The position numbers and the translations under genes were made by a program. Shown piece by piece: positions 13,901-24,565 of a DNA stretch of 64,000 nucleotides (positions within the stretch are counted from its first letter, which is position 1; the number at the start of each line of letters is the position of its first letter). The notes below the pieces were generated by a model. That model ran no database searches. It worked only from the letters and a program-made list of their open reading frames with translations, and was not told where the DNA came from. Source of the stretch: Oscheius dolichura (Eukaryota; Nematoda; Chromadorea; Rhabditida; Rhabditidae); contig OW051493.1 of NCBI GenBank assembly GCA_932521035.1, positions 7,130,001-7,194,000 on the forward strand, read 5' to 3'.

Positions 13901-16900
13901 GCTTGCCCAAATTCTTGTTCTCTCCCCCTAATATACCCCATTTCTCATAATTTGTGGCACATCATATAGTAAATTGGGGTAGATTAAAACAAATAACATT
14001 TCATAAAAACATAAAACTGATACAGTAATCCCACCTGGCTTCCGTTACCGTACCCCGAACCTTATGGAATCCCACGTGGCTTGTACAGCGCCTTAAGCCT
14101 ATGTTAGCAGTGTTCGGCGAACAAATTAATCACTCTTATCTTTAACTAAAATAAACGAGTCGATCCTTTAAGCCATAATTTCACAACCTGCATAAGTTCT
14201 TCGTCCAGACTGCTTGTTCCCATGATGGCATCATAACTTGTACTTGGTCCCCCAGGAGCGCCTGCCCTTTTTCAACAACACTCCTCCTCCCTGTTGAAAC
14301 CCGTATCACCATCTGGGTCATCCATTTTTGTAGAAGAAAACTCCTCAAAAGGAGAGTATTGCCCTCTGGGGATAATCCAGTCCCGGGGATTCTTGATGCG
14401 ATTATCTCGTCCTTATACGGTTCCACCTACCAATCCATCCCCCCGATTCCAGCCAACTCCTAATTGGTCATCTATTTATCTTTTTCTCTTCTACCAAAAA
14501 AACATGTGAATTTGGGGTCATCCAGCTGTACAAATTATGTGTCATCCGGGACTTATTCTCCGTCCTCCTGTCCCTGTCCCTGTGTCTATTTAGTCTTCCC
14601 CGGGGTTACTATCTCCAAGTCGAGATAAGGACCAGCCGGCTCTCTTCTTCCCTTTTGCTTCCTTCCTTTTACCAAAAACCAAAATGACCCAAATAATCCA
14701 AAAATTGTCCTGTTTCCCTCTCCTCGTCCATGATTTCCGACCTTTTTCCATATTTGTGTTCGATTTAGTCCGTCTGTGGTTGGGTAATCAACGCGCTTAA
14801 TCCCCAACCTCAGGTCGTTTTTTGTCCTCTTTCCCCGATTTCATCCATCGGTATTGATTGGAACTGTTTTGACAGAAATCGAGGGAGAGAACTAATGCTT
14901 CCTAGAAATTACGCATCCTAGATTGAGGTGGCCGGATAATCAGAGATTACTCGTAAACAGAGCCAACAGTCCCCTGGTTTTCCCTCTTTTTCTCTTTTGT
15001 TTTCCAGTTGTAAACATCACGCGGTTAACTATCATTGCCCCCTTTTCTGTGAGATGATGCTAAACTGACAGTTGTTTTTCTTCCTGTTTTTCAACATTTA
15101 CAATTGGGGGAGAGCCAGTTAAAAGCAGCAGGAGCTTCTCTTGTTGCTCCGTTCTTATCATAATCGCTTTTTCCAAGAAATTACAGTGGATTGTAGCCAT
15201 AAGCGAAGCCACCAGTTGCCGCAGTTGGTTTGGAGCCCCACTGGGTTTCGCACCGGACCAGGTCAAAATTTCAGGGCTTGACGCTGTCCCTTTGGAAAAC
15301 GGGCCTTTCCGCCAGCACGTTTACGGCTTTAACAGGCAAACTATTCAAATTCAAAACTGCCATACACTTTCTTTTGTTCCCACCGAGATTGTACCGGTGA
15401 TGTTCCCAGCATCTGCCAGTATCGGTCTTTTTTTGTCACGGGGACTTTATGGCACCCTGGTCCGGTGGTCGCGCCCTTGTTTAGCGGCTCGAACCATCTT
15501 CAACACTTGGAAATAATCTGCCATATTTTTTCTCATTTAAAATGCCCATTTCTGATCTTTGAGGCCAAGAATAATCGATAAATGGCCTATTCCTTGGCCC
15601 CACTGCTCCTATTTTCGTGACTCTCCTTCTCTCTCTCGTATCCTCTATAAACGAGTGGCCATTCCAGACCCGATCTCATATGCTTGTGTGACAAAATGAC
15701 AGTGGACCATCAGACGGCGATGATAGTGTCCGAGTTGAGTCGGATGAAAGCTCTCCGGAATCGCAGCCTCAGCGTGGAGGTGTCCACCTTCAGTCCGGCT
15801 ATCACTGTCCGGAAACTGAACTCGAGGGAGACGAGTCCCCACGGCTCTCGGAAATTCAGTCTCTGTACCCAGAAATCGATAGAGAATATCAAGATCACCC
15901 GAAAGGAGTCGTCGACCTCCTCGAAGAGCAGTCCCCGAAGTAATACTCTCCAAGTCTTCGAGAACTTTTCCGGCCATCCGATGAGTCATTTCTATTCCGA
16001 AGAGGAGGATTTGGAGGCCCAGATGGAGGAAAGGAAAGCATGGAGAAAGAAGCAAAAAAGCAAGACACTTCAAGGCAAAAAGTTGCAGATTTCAGCACCT
16101 GTTCCAGTGGATTTTAACCCTGTAGGTAGGGGGAAAGGATGGAAGAGAGGGTGGGGAAGGGTGAGGTGTGGGACTAGTTCAAACAAAGAAACCATGAGTC
16201 AATAGGGGACAACATTTCCCTCTGGATCATTCTAACCACTTTTAAAGGTCTTTATCACCATTTTAAGGGGGAATATAGTCTGTGTGGGACCCAAAAATAT
16301 CATAACTCTTTAATTTTCTTAATAATGATGGTTTTAGGAGATGTTCCAGCATCCTTCGGGCATGTCCCCAGAGCCGGATGTCATGATGGAGGGATACCTC
16401 TTGAAGCGGTCTTCAAATGCCTTCAAGACGTGGAATCGACGCTGGTTCCAAATTAGAGACAACAAATTGGTAGGAATCCTTCTTTCCCTTTAATTAAAGC
16501 CCCTAGCTGTATTCTCATCGATCAGCCGAGCAGGAACAGCCAACAGTCATGGAAGAAAACCTCAAACTGTGTCTAGTCCGCCCCGCCCCGGCCACCGTCG
16601 ACCGTGTTGGCTGTTTTGAACTAGTCACCCCTACCAGGTGGGCTATTCACTCTAGTTTTTTATTGTATCTTCCCTTCAGGACCCATCTCCTTCAAGCAGA
16701 TTCAGAATTCCTCTGTAATGATTGGATGCGCGCCCTGCAGCGAACAATCCAGGCCCTGCACGAGTGTGATGATGCCAAGCCGTCGAGCAGCGCCTCCCGG
16801 ATGGATTCGACAGCCACAGAGTCGTCGAGTATCCAGAACAAGCCCAGCGGTCAAAACGACTCGATGATGAGCAGCTACGAGCAGATCAGACGTGTGCCTG

Positions 16901-18420
16901 GGAATGACCAGTGCGCCGATTGCGGCCGGATGGACCCGAAATGGGTTAGCATCAATCTAGGAGTGGGTTACTGTATTTCCCTATATAATCTACCGTATTC
17001 TCCAGGTTGTTCTCTGTATTGACTGCGCCGGGGCACATCGAAATATGGGAGTTCAAGTCTCGAAGGTCCGTTCCCTGACCATGGATTCCATTGACAGTGA
17101 ACTGCGCGATCTGCTCGTCTGCCTGGGCAATCGACGGGTACGTCCTCCACATTTTTCTCTAAAATGGCTTATTTTTCTAGGTAAATTCAGTCTACCTAGC
17201 CTATCTGCCGGATGTGAATGTGATCCCTCCGGAAATTACGGAAAATTCCAATCGGCAGGCGCGGGAGGCTTGGATCAAGGCCAAGTATGCGGAGAAGCGC
17301 TTCACCGTGCCTCAGGACGAGCGCGCCAGGCTAGAAGCCCACGCTCGGCAGGAACATCTCCTCGTCAAGTCGAAAAGCAATACAACTGCAGGTAGGCACT
17401 CTCCACAAGGATAATAGACTGTTTCTTTTCCAGTAAATCGCTCCACCTCGTATGCCGACGTCAAAGATGCCAATAACGGGTGCCTCAGCGACCGGACTCC
17501 AGGTAATCCTCCCCTTCCTTGCCATTTCGGTTGATATAGAAGTGACCCCGTTGAACAAGAGGCTCTCGTCCTGTGGCTCGGATCCCCACATAGCCACGGC
17601 CCAGTTGGATGATCCCAGCTGGCCGAACATTGCCGAGGCCTCCCGTACCGGCGACATCCTCGTCCTCCTCCAGGCCCTGGCTAAAGGCTTCGATATCAAC
17701 GGTGTTCATGGCGGCACGACGGCTCTCCACCTGGCTGTACAGAATGTTTGTTTTTTTGGAAAAGAAAAGAAAGGAATTCGGAATTTAGGGACAGACAGCG
17801 GCCGTGGAATTCCTCCTCCTCAATGGGGCCAAGATCAACATCCTGGATGAGAGGCTCAACACCCCGATGCACCTGGCCGCCTTGGAAGGCAACACACTGT
17901 GAGTATAATTTTCAATGAGCTAGTTATTCTACAGTAAGCTGGACTTATATTTACTGAACTGGCCCCTTTTCAGTCAAGTTTGTCAGTTGCTGAAGCGAGG
18001 CGCCGATAAATCCCTGAAGAATGCCAACGGCGTCACTCCGCTGGATATCGCCGTCGAGGGAAAGCATGCCGACATTGTGACACTGTACGTTCTTTTTTTT
18101 TCTTTTTAAAATTTAATATGGTAGCCTGTCTTACTGTAGACACACCAAGCTGGCCCTGATTTGAAATCTACCGGTTCCATAGCTGTCCAAACGACGTTTG
18201 GATGGTTCATGAGCCAAATGGGAGCAGATTTTGGCCTAGTGGAACCGTTGACTCTATCAAAATGATTCCATTAAAATAAAGAAAGGCTGTTTTCAGTTTC
18301 CGTGTGACGACAATGCGCGACGAGTTCAACGAAGAATTCGACAACCCAATGGACGAGACGGTCCTCAATGTGATCAACGACATCACCATGCGGGCAGCCA
18401 CGGCTCGAAGTGCTATCTGA
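10963..18420 (+). CDS. cnt-1: ACAP-type Arf GTPase-activating protein (BAR-PH-ArfGAP-ankyrin), centaurin beta
   Basis: Many exons join to a BAR-PH-ArfGAP-ANK protein, which stimulates GTP hydrolysis on Arf6-type GTPases at endosomal and plasma membranes. BAR exons: 10963-11034, 11107-11240, 11466-11642, 11686-11824, 12396-12485, 12533-12635, 12685-12752 (DSPRFRSTLHQHV, SLDYVAQINLAHAKKDHI, FFSRGHAVFDEW). The PH domain starts in exon 16338-16469 (MEGYLLKRSSNAFKTWNRRW) and ends with HLLQADSEF. The ArfGAP zinc finger is CADC-x16-CIDC (about 16910-17025), followed by AHRNMG carrying the arginine finger. Ankyrin repeats span about 17690-18090. The stop is TGA 18418-18420. Exon 7 ends in phase 0 and joins exon 16338 directly (HSRVPK to EMFQHPSG), so the exon at 15696 is not needed for the full-length form. 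Confidence 0.92.
12753..15695. other. Large ACAP intron, probable internal promoter
   Basis: This 2.9 kb stretch follows the last BAR exon. Introns of this gene are otherwise mostly 40-230 bp, plus one of about 570 bp. No coding sequence was recognised in it. Its position just before an ATG-led exon that cannot be joined in frame to the BAR exons suggests it carries an alternative promoter. Confidence 0.45.
15696..16121 (+). CDS. cnt-1: Alternative first coding exon of ACAP (BAR-less isoform)
   Basis: An ATG-led open stretch of exactly 142 codons ends at a GT donor (gtaggt, 16122) in phase 0, so it joins the PH exon at 16338 in frame (VPVDFNP then EMFQHPSG). Joining it to the BAR exon 7 through the nearest acceptor (ending 15667) gives a stop before the ATG. 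It is therefore best read as an alternative start. The product is Ser/Arg/Lys-rich (SLSVEVSTFSPAITVRKL) with an acidic then basic end (SEEEDLEAQMEERKAWRKK). It resembles no domain I know and is probably disordered. The resulting isoform would keep PH, ArfGAP and ankyrin but lose BAR membrane-curvature sensing. Confidence 0.65.
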
Positions 18421-19918
18421 TCCATTTCTTCTTTATTTATTTACTACTTACAGTAATCTTAAATACATTTAGATCTAGAGATCTAGTCCCCTTCCCTCCT
18501 CTCCCCTCCTTTTTCGGTGCTATCCCGCATAATCCCCCTTCCCTGTATATATTTCCTCCTCTTCCTCTTCATCCAATGTGCCTATCCATTTTCTGGGTTC
18601 CTAGCCAACGACCTTCCCCTCCTGCTCCGTTTCCATTGCTACTTGTGATACAAGCCGGCCCCTTGCCCACAATTGTTAGTGTGGTATTCGCTTCTTTTTT
18701 CCTGTTTAGTTCCCTCGTCTAGTGACTGGCTAACAAGCATAATTTAATGCATTTAATTTGATTGTATTCAATTAAACAAAGAGAATGGTACGAATAAAAT
18801 ATATTATACTTTTTATTTTCTTCGTGGTGGGCGAAGTTGTTTATCGATGGTTACAAATAAGGGGGAAGGGACTGGTCTGGAGGGGCGCCTTCTTGCCTGT
18901 GTCGGCGGCGGGGGCTCTGAAATTACCCGGCAGACGGCTGCCTTCTTTGTGGCTTCGTGGGATTCCCTACTGAACTCCTCCCTTCAAAATGAGGCTGTAA
19001 TGCTATCTTCCTCCAGAACAGATGGCAGTCTTCCATTGCATAGGTGCCCCGGGAAGCAAATTACTACTAGACACCGATACGGGATCGTGAGAGTGTGAAA
19101 ACAACCTTTAGTGAATAATAATCATCCATCCCTCCCCCTGGAAAACTTCCTTCCTCTAATCTTCGACCCCCAGACGGGAAGAGGCACAAGGAACAAGCTC
19201 TCACGTGTCCACTCCGGGCAGAGAAGGTCATGCGGGGCCAGGTCTAACTTTTTGCCCCAGTTAGATCACACCATTTCTACCCTTTCTTACTTTCTAGAAA
19301 TTAATCGTATTCATCTGAATGTTCCAGAAGTTCAGAAGGACAACCAGGGGGCCATTGATCCTGTGGACTCACTCTTTAAAAAACGGAGGGCTATTTATCA
19401 GACAGCAGGTAAACAACTGTGTCTAGTTTCGACTCCCTCCGCGAAATCTTCGTCATAATTGAAAAACAAACATAAAGAGGCGGCAACCCACTGACCTTTC
19501 GTCCCAATTTCGTCTTCATTCCTCTTAATTTTCCCTCCAACGCCCATTAAAAATGGCTTCTAATTCGTCTCTTGGCGCAGTCCCCATTCCCCCGGGCCCC
19601 TTGTTTCCAAGAAGAGAGGGCCCGCCTCAAAGAACCCCCTTGCAAAACAAGTGCCCATAAACCAGCTCTCATTTGTCCCATATTATTCAAGGTCACATTC
19701 CCCTCTTTTTATTTAATCATAACTGTTGATGATTTCCCGTTCTCCCCCTCCCAGAGGGTGATCCCTTCCCTCTCTATTTTCTCTTGTTCCCTTCACGTCA
19801 CTTCCCCTCGGTCAATTGTCATCACCCGTCGTTCGTCTCTCTCTCTCGGACAGTCTCACCCGCCCTCCCCTTTCTCTTATCTCTCACCATCTTTTCCAGA
19901 TTAATTTAGTCGCTTCTG
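18421..19918. other. Intergenic, no gene recognised
   Basis: About 1.5 kb between ACAP and the cyclotransferase gene, pyrimidine-rich on the + strand. It should contain the ACAP 3' UTR and the cyclotransferase promoter. An acceptor-like tttag ends at 19910, just before the next ATG. No RNA gene seen. Confidence 0.55.
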
Positions 19919-21178
19919 ATGCCATATTTCTATTACTTTGCCTATGGTAGCAATCTTCTAAAGGCCCGGCTATCCATCCAGGTGTCTGTCTTCCGAAGAT
20001 CGCCTAAAACCTGGTCGGTTTAGAATAAAGGAGCACAATATGTCTGTAATGGCCGTCTGGATGGATTCAAGCTCCGCTTTGTGACATTTGGAAGCCGGTG
20101 GCGAGGCGGTCTAGCCACTATTACCAAGGATCCCGACTCTTTTGTAAGTTCGAGATTAAATTTGGCATCTGGAGGCTTTCTACTGGAGCATAAATCATAG
20201 TGATCATTGTTAGAAGTTTTCAAACGTTTTTCGAAGGACTCTTTCCCAAATAGAAGCCTTCCTGGAACATTTGAAAGTGGGGAACCCCCCATGGAGCCGC
20301 CAGGGAACCCAGAGAGGCCTTCTCAAATATTTGGGGATACCGTTCTTACTTCAAAGATCACTTTATCTGCATACTTGATCACTAGATCTTTGCATCTTCT
20401 CCTCCTGGTAGTAGACAGGGCCATTTTCATTTCTATTGGATAGCAGTGCACACAGAGATCTCCGGCTGGAGATAGTCTGGCTTACTTCCAAAAGAACAAA
20501 CCATACTGTCTTTTGAAAACATGGCTACAAAATGTTTTCCCAACATTTGGGGCGTAGTTTCCATCCTCCCCCAAGGGACTCCCAGGAAATGATGAGAATT
20601 CGGGAGATGGGCCCATTTTTGCTAGGAAGCCGGTGCTCTCTGGGGGCTCCGTAATACTCTTCAGTTTATTGTGAGTAGGGTAGCTGCTCTTTTTCCTCTC
20701 CCCCTCCATAACATATCAACGTTTCAGATTTATGGTTGTGTCTGGAAAATCCCCACTGATTTTAGTACCGAGCTTGATATCCAAGAATCGCAATACCACC
20801 GACTAACAGGTATGTTTTCTATTTTCCCCAAATAAAGTCCCCTTCAGTTCCAATTGAGTGTTTTGACGGGAAGATCATTGAGTGTAGAACATATCAATTA
20901 TCAGATCTCGAGGCTCCGGAATTCAAGCCATCTCCCCATTATAAAGTGACTGTCTCGGCCCCATCTAATCCAATGTTCTTTAGACGGTTATCTATGCGGG
21001 AGCAGTGGAACACAATCTGCCACAGGAATATCTAGAGAAATTATTCGCTATAGAGGATAATGGATACACGGGAGCGGTGGAGATCGACGTGGATGTGATT
21101 CGGACATTGAATGATAGGGGACGGGAGAACATGGACACGGCACAGGAACTCGCGAAACTCTACACTGATAGCTTGTAG
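19919..21178 (+). CDS. GGCT: Gamma-glutamylcyclotransferase
   Basis: Five exons (19919-19981, 20024-20143, 20728-20809, 20848-20945, 20984-21178) give 185 residues, matching the 188 of human GGCT. The enzyme releases 5-oxoproline from gamma-glutamyl amino acids or dipeptides in the cytosol, as part of glutathione turnover. The glycine-rich substrate loop YFAYGSNLLKARL is in exon 1. The core strand is RLDGFKLRF, followed by GGLATITKDPDS and YGCVWKIP. A glutamate in LDIQESQYH sits where the catalytic Glu is expected. The C-terminus has KTVIYAGAVEHNLPQEYLEK and an added tail ending LAKLYTDSL. The 584 bp second intron holds no recognisable gene. The gene converges on the MSP cluster, and its 3' end has been duplicated into that cluster. 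Confidence 0.92.
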
Positions 21179-21330
21179 ATCTACTGTTTTTTAATGATAA
21201 AAGATTGACCGACGATTTATTTAAAGAAAAAGATAGATTAACAAGAGGAGAAGGATGGCAAGAGTAGTAGAACGGCGAGAATCTGAAAATTGGCTTGATT
21301 TTGAAGCTGGGACCAAGACAACAGACCTCG

Positions 21331-21844
21331 TTAGCGAGTGTACTCAATGGAGAGATAGTCATGATAAGGATGATTAACTTCAGAGATCTCCCGGTACTGC
21401 TCGAAATTCTGCCTGTTCCCATAATGCTAGATAGTGAACCATTCAATCGAAAGTTGGTCATTTGTTTTGGAAGAAGTGAAGGGTTTGCAGTTGACAGTCA
21501 CCACAGCGGTTTTGCCCGACTCCCCCAACTCGGCTTCGGCTGTATATGTTTTGATCCTCCGCCTACCGAAATGTGTCTCATCTTCCAGGCGATACGAAAG
21601 GAAGGATGGGCAGTTAGGGTGACTCGAGAGCTCTGCTCGTCGTTGAACGGAGCATTGAAGGAGATCTTCGACGACGGTTGGATCTGGAGTTGACTGGGGG
21701 AGAAGATGGATTGGACCAGATGGCAGAAGGCGCCATCTCGCTACCCCACCCAGTAGCATCACTTGAGTGAGCAGCCGGATCAGACCAGAATTCTCCAGGA
21801 GGTGGGGTGACAGACGTGTCGCAAGTTGAACAATAGGCCGGCAT
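21331..21844 (-). pseudogene. Decayed MSP-domain gene, paralogue of the gene at 22682-24104
   Basis: It begins MPAYCSTCDTSV, matching MPIYCATCDASV of the intact neighbour. After a plausible intron it continues FNAPFNDEQSSRVTLTAHP, the start of an MSP domain. Soon after IAWKM the frame must shift to continue as ELGESGKTAVVTVNCKPF, and a stop follows NDQLSIEWFTI before the C-terminal EISEVNHPYHDY. One frameshift plus one nonsense codon in the domain argue for a pseudogene. It lacks the coiled-coil/acidic middle of the intact gene. The upstream sequence still resembles the intact copy's promoter (atgcaatacagctcattta versus atgcaatagagctcattta). Confidence 0.7.
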
Positions 21845-22134
21845 ATTATCCGTGGAGAAGAGACTAATGACAATGGATAAAGCGTGACCTCTGCTGTTCG
21901 ATACCGTATAAAGCGGGATCGGTTTACGTTTTCCTATGCAATACAGCTCATTTACTTTCTGACACCTGGAAAGTAGGGAAAAATCAATACACTACTTGAG
22001 ACAGTATACAAGAGAGAGGAGCCGGATCAGCAGTGGACTATCCCCAATGCCCTCATTCTCTTGTATTGATACCACCATATTCAGAGGTCGATCGAGGTTG
22101 ATCAGTTCCCATTTCCATTGTCGCTGAATAAGGG

Positions 22135-22185
22135 GGCCATGAGATGATACAAAAATTGGCTAAACTCTACACGAACAGCTTGTAA
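22135..22185 (+). pseudogene. Duplicated 3' end fragment of the gamma-glutamylcyclotransferase gene
   Basis: The frame QKLAKLYTNSL followed by TAA (ending 22185) closely matches the last residues ELAKLYTDSL of the functional gene ending at 21178. The nucleotides match over ttggctaaactctacac and the following bases. Only the extreme 3' end is recognisable and it has no start, so it is a non-functional fragment marking the edge of a duplicated unit. Confidence 0.7.
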
Positions 22186-22328
22186 TCGAGCTATCTTTTT
22201 ACATTTTATTGAAAGAGACAAATGATAATGAAGGGATGAAAGGCACTTCCACAGAGCCAGCCACAGTAATGGAACGGCCAGTATCTGCAAATTGACTTGC
22301 GGTTGAAGCTGGAAACGAGGCAACAAAC

Positions 22329-22512
22329 CTAGATATTGTAACTGACGGGCATCTCATAGCGACGAACACGGTCATCAAGTACAAACCATTGTTTATCAAA
22401 GTTCAGCGGGGCAGTGAATGATTGTGGTACACGGACCCATTCCAGAAAGAGGCGGTCATGGCGGGTGGCAGACCAAGAGGATCACGAACAGTTAACAGTA
22501 GAATTACTGCCC
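22329..22512 (-). pseudogene. Decayed C-terminal fragment of a second MSP-domain copy
   Basis: Read on the minus strand it encodes the end of an MSP domain: SATRHDRLFLEWVRVP, then DKQWFVLDDRVRRYEMP and SYNI, then TAG. This parallels NNRVVLECVNCPP and SWFVPDGRVRRFNIP of the intact gene. A stop interrupts the frame just after TVNCS and no N-terminal half was found. It sits after the cyclotransferase fragment, exactly as the first pseudogene follows the real cyclotransferase end. Confidence 0.7.
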
Positions 22513-22681
22513 CTTTTAACGATAAAATGTTAACAAATGGCTTATTTAAATAAAATAAAGGCAAAGAAGAAGAGAAGGCGGGTGGCCGTTGTCTGAGATC
22601 CCAGTGGAGAGTGAGTACAGTTGCACAATGGGTCTATAAATTCGCTTCATTTTCAAATTTCACTTGAGAAAGCGAACCTCC

Positions 22682-24104
22682 TTAGACATTGTAAATAATG
22701 GGAATGTTGAAACGGCGAACACGGCCATCGGGAACAAACCAGCTTTGATCGACCTTCTGTGGAATGGTGGCCGAAGATGGTGGGCAGTTAACACATTCCA
22801 GTACGACACGGTTATTCTGGGTTGCACCCCATGAATAATCGAAGACAGCGCAGTTAACAATCACGTGGACAGTACCACCAGGCTCCAAAATTCCACATGT
22901 CGGCTCTATCGTGATATGTTGTACTTCACGATAGTGAGCTGTTGGGAAAATCCTCCAGGCGAGGCGGACGGAAGACGGATGAATTGTGAGTTTCACTCGG
23001 CAGCTTTGCTTCTCGTCGAAGGGAGCATTGAAGACGATCTTTGTACTGGGAAAGATGGAGATTTCGCCAGGAGGGGAAGGAACAGTTACACCCATCATGC
23101 CCAGTCCAGTGCCACTCCCTGGCATACCCATACCGCAGCCCAAAGCAGGTTTAAAAGCACCCATCCCATTATATCCCAGCAGGCCGGGAACAAATTGGGG
23201 GTATGCAGAAGCAGGCCAGTATCTATCCATAGCAGAGCCCATACCAGGAGGTTGCATTAGTCCGGGTGGCCTGGGTGGTCCTCCGAATATGCCTCCCGTT
23301 ACCAACATATTATTTCCACCAGGAGGAGGCTGTTGGATCATCACAGGACGCATACCCATGGGAGTTGTCATGGTATATTGGGCGGGGGCATTCGGAGCAC
23401 TGAAACGGGTTGATGTTTTGAAAAATGGATATCTTTTTGGGATACTACCGTAATCTTATTTTCTTTACCAAAAAAGAGGGTCTAAAAGTTACCTTGCATT
23501 CGAAGGAGGGGTGTTTTCCTTTCCTGTCGCTGTCTTTTCCGGTACTGGTCCGTGACATGTTCTCTGTTCTTCGTCCTCTTTCAATTCAGAGCAGTCCTTC
23601 TCATCTTCCTCCTCGGATTCATCCTCATCGCTGTCGTCGCTATCGGACTCGCAGCCGCCTTCATCACTATCAGACTCATCTTCTTCCTCTACTTCGCCGT
23701 GTCTCTTCAGACTTTTCCTCACATCCGAGCCAGCCGCCTTGTTTTTCTCCTCCTCGATGAAGTCCAGAACCCGCAGTCGTTGTTCTATCTGCCAAGTCGC
23801 CGCGGACATCTTCTCCAGCTGTCTCTCCATCTCGGGGTGGACAGCTCCTCCATTTTCAGCCAGATCTCTCTCCTTGGCTTCAATTTGCTTCAGTCGCTCG
23901 TTGTACTTCTCTCTCTGTTTGCTGATATCACCAAAGGTAACGGGTCTAAACGCTGATTCATTGGCTTCAGGAGGAAGGCTACCTTGTCTGTTGGACGAGC
24001 ATAGTGAAGGAGTAGAGGGTTCCAGAACATCCCTTACAAACTGTAATAAATTCTCCGAGAGGTATAGCAACGGAAGCATCACAAGTAGCGCAATAGATGG
24101 GCAT
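22682..24104 (-). CDS. MSP-domain protein with N-terminal zinc-ribbon-like motif and coiled coil
   Basis: Three exons (24104-23983, 23921-23493, 23399-22682) join in frame to 422 residues. Residues 1-40 hold a zinc-ribbon-like CATC...CKGC pair. Next comes a charged coiled coil (KQREKYNERLKQIEAKERD; MERQLEKMSAATWQIEQRL), then a strongly acidic Glu/Asp/Ser run, a Pro/Gly/Met-rich linker (RPVMIQQPPPGGNNM), and a C-terminal MSP fold of about 120 residues (KIVFNAPFDEKQS, ILEPGGTVHVIVNCAVFDY, FVPDGRVRRFNIPIIYNV). MSP domains are immunoglobulin-like and abundant in nematode sperm. Classical MSPs are about 127 residues and have only the domain, so this is a larger MSP-domain protein, possibly a cytoskeletal or RNA-associated factor. 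An acceptor-like caccag precedes the ATG by 5 bases. Confidence 0.85.
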
Positions 24105-24335
24105 TTTGACTGGTGAAGGGAGGATAATGACAGCGGTGACAGACCTGCTTGTGTCGACTGTATAAATCCTAATCGATCTACGCTTTTTTATGCAATAGAG
24201 CTCATTTACGTGGCTCATGGAATGTTGGAAGAAATCGATAGCAGAACGTTTATGCTATTATATCTCCTAGACATCATCTGAGCGGCCCCAGAAAACGATC
24301 GAAAAAGATGGATATGCCCACGAAACACCGTCCAT

Positions 24336-24448
24336 GGAAGAGAAAGACCGCAACATCTTTTCGGAATGAAATCGTGGATCGTCCTTTCCGTACAGTTGCT
24401 GTTTCGCTGTCGACATGTTCTCCTGAGATGTTGCAGTCTTTCTCTTCC
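24336..24448. repeat. Long inverted repeat (23 bp arms)
   Basis: The arm at 24336-24358 (ggaagagaaagaccgcaaca plus tct) is the reverse complement of 24426-24448 with one mismatch. The 67-base spacer brings the total to 113 bases. It lies between the SCP2 and MSP genes and could fold into an RNA hairpin if transcribed, or be a mobile-element remnant. No target-site duplication was identified. Confidence 0.6.
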
Positions 24449-24565
24449 GGAGGAAAGATACCTGGGCCAGTAGGAAGCCTACTAGAGCCGGGAGAAGACG
24501 GGCCAGTAGAAAACCCCTAAAGTCTAAATGACCCCAGTCCATGATAACCAATTGTATGCTTTATT

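Noticed and set aside
15645..16073. 142-codon minus-strand frame opposite the alternative ACAP exon
   Set aside because: It is antisense to a frame with exact donor phase and a good join to the PH exon, and has no protein-like features itself.
24267..24551. 94-codon minus-strand frame with a hydrophobic segment between the SCP2 and MSP genes
   Set aside because: It starts about 15 bases after the SCP2 stop, overlaps the long inverted repeat, contains splice-like sites mid-frame and has no recognisable domain; most likely 3' UTR and spacer.
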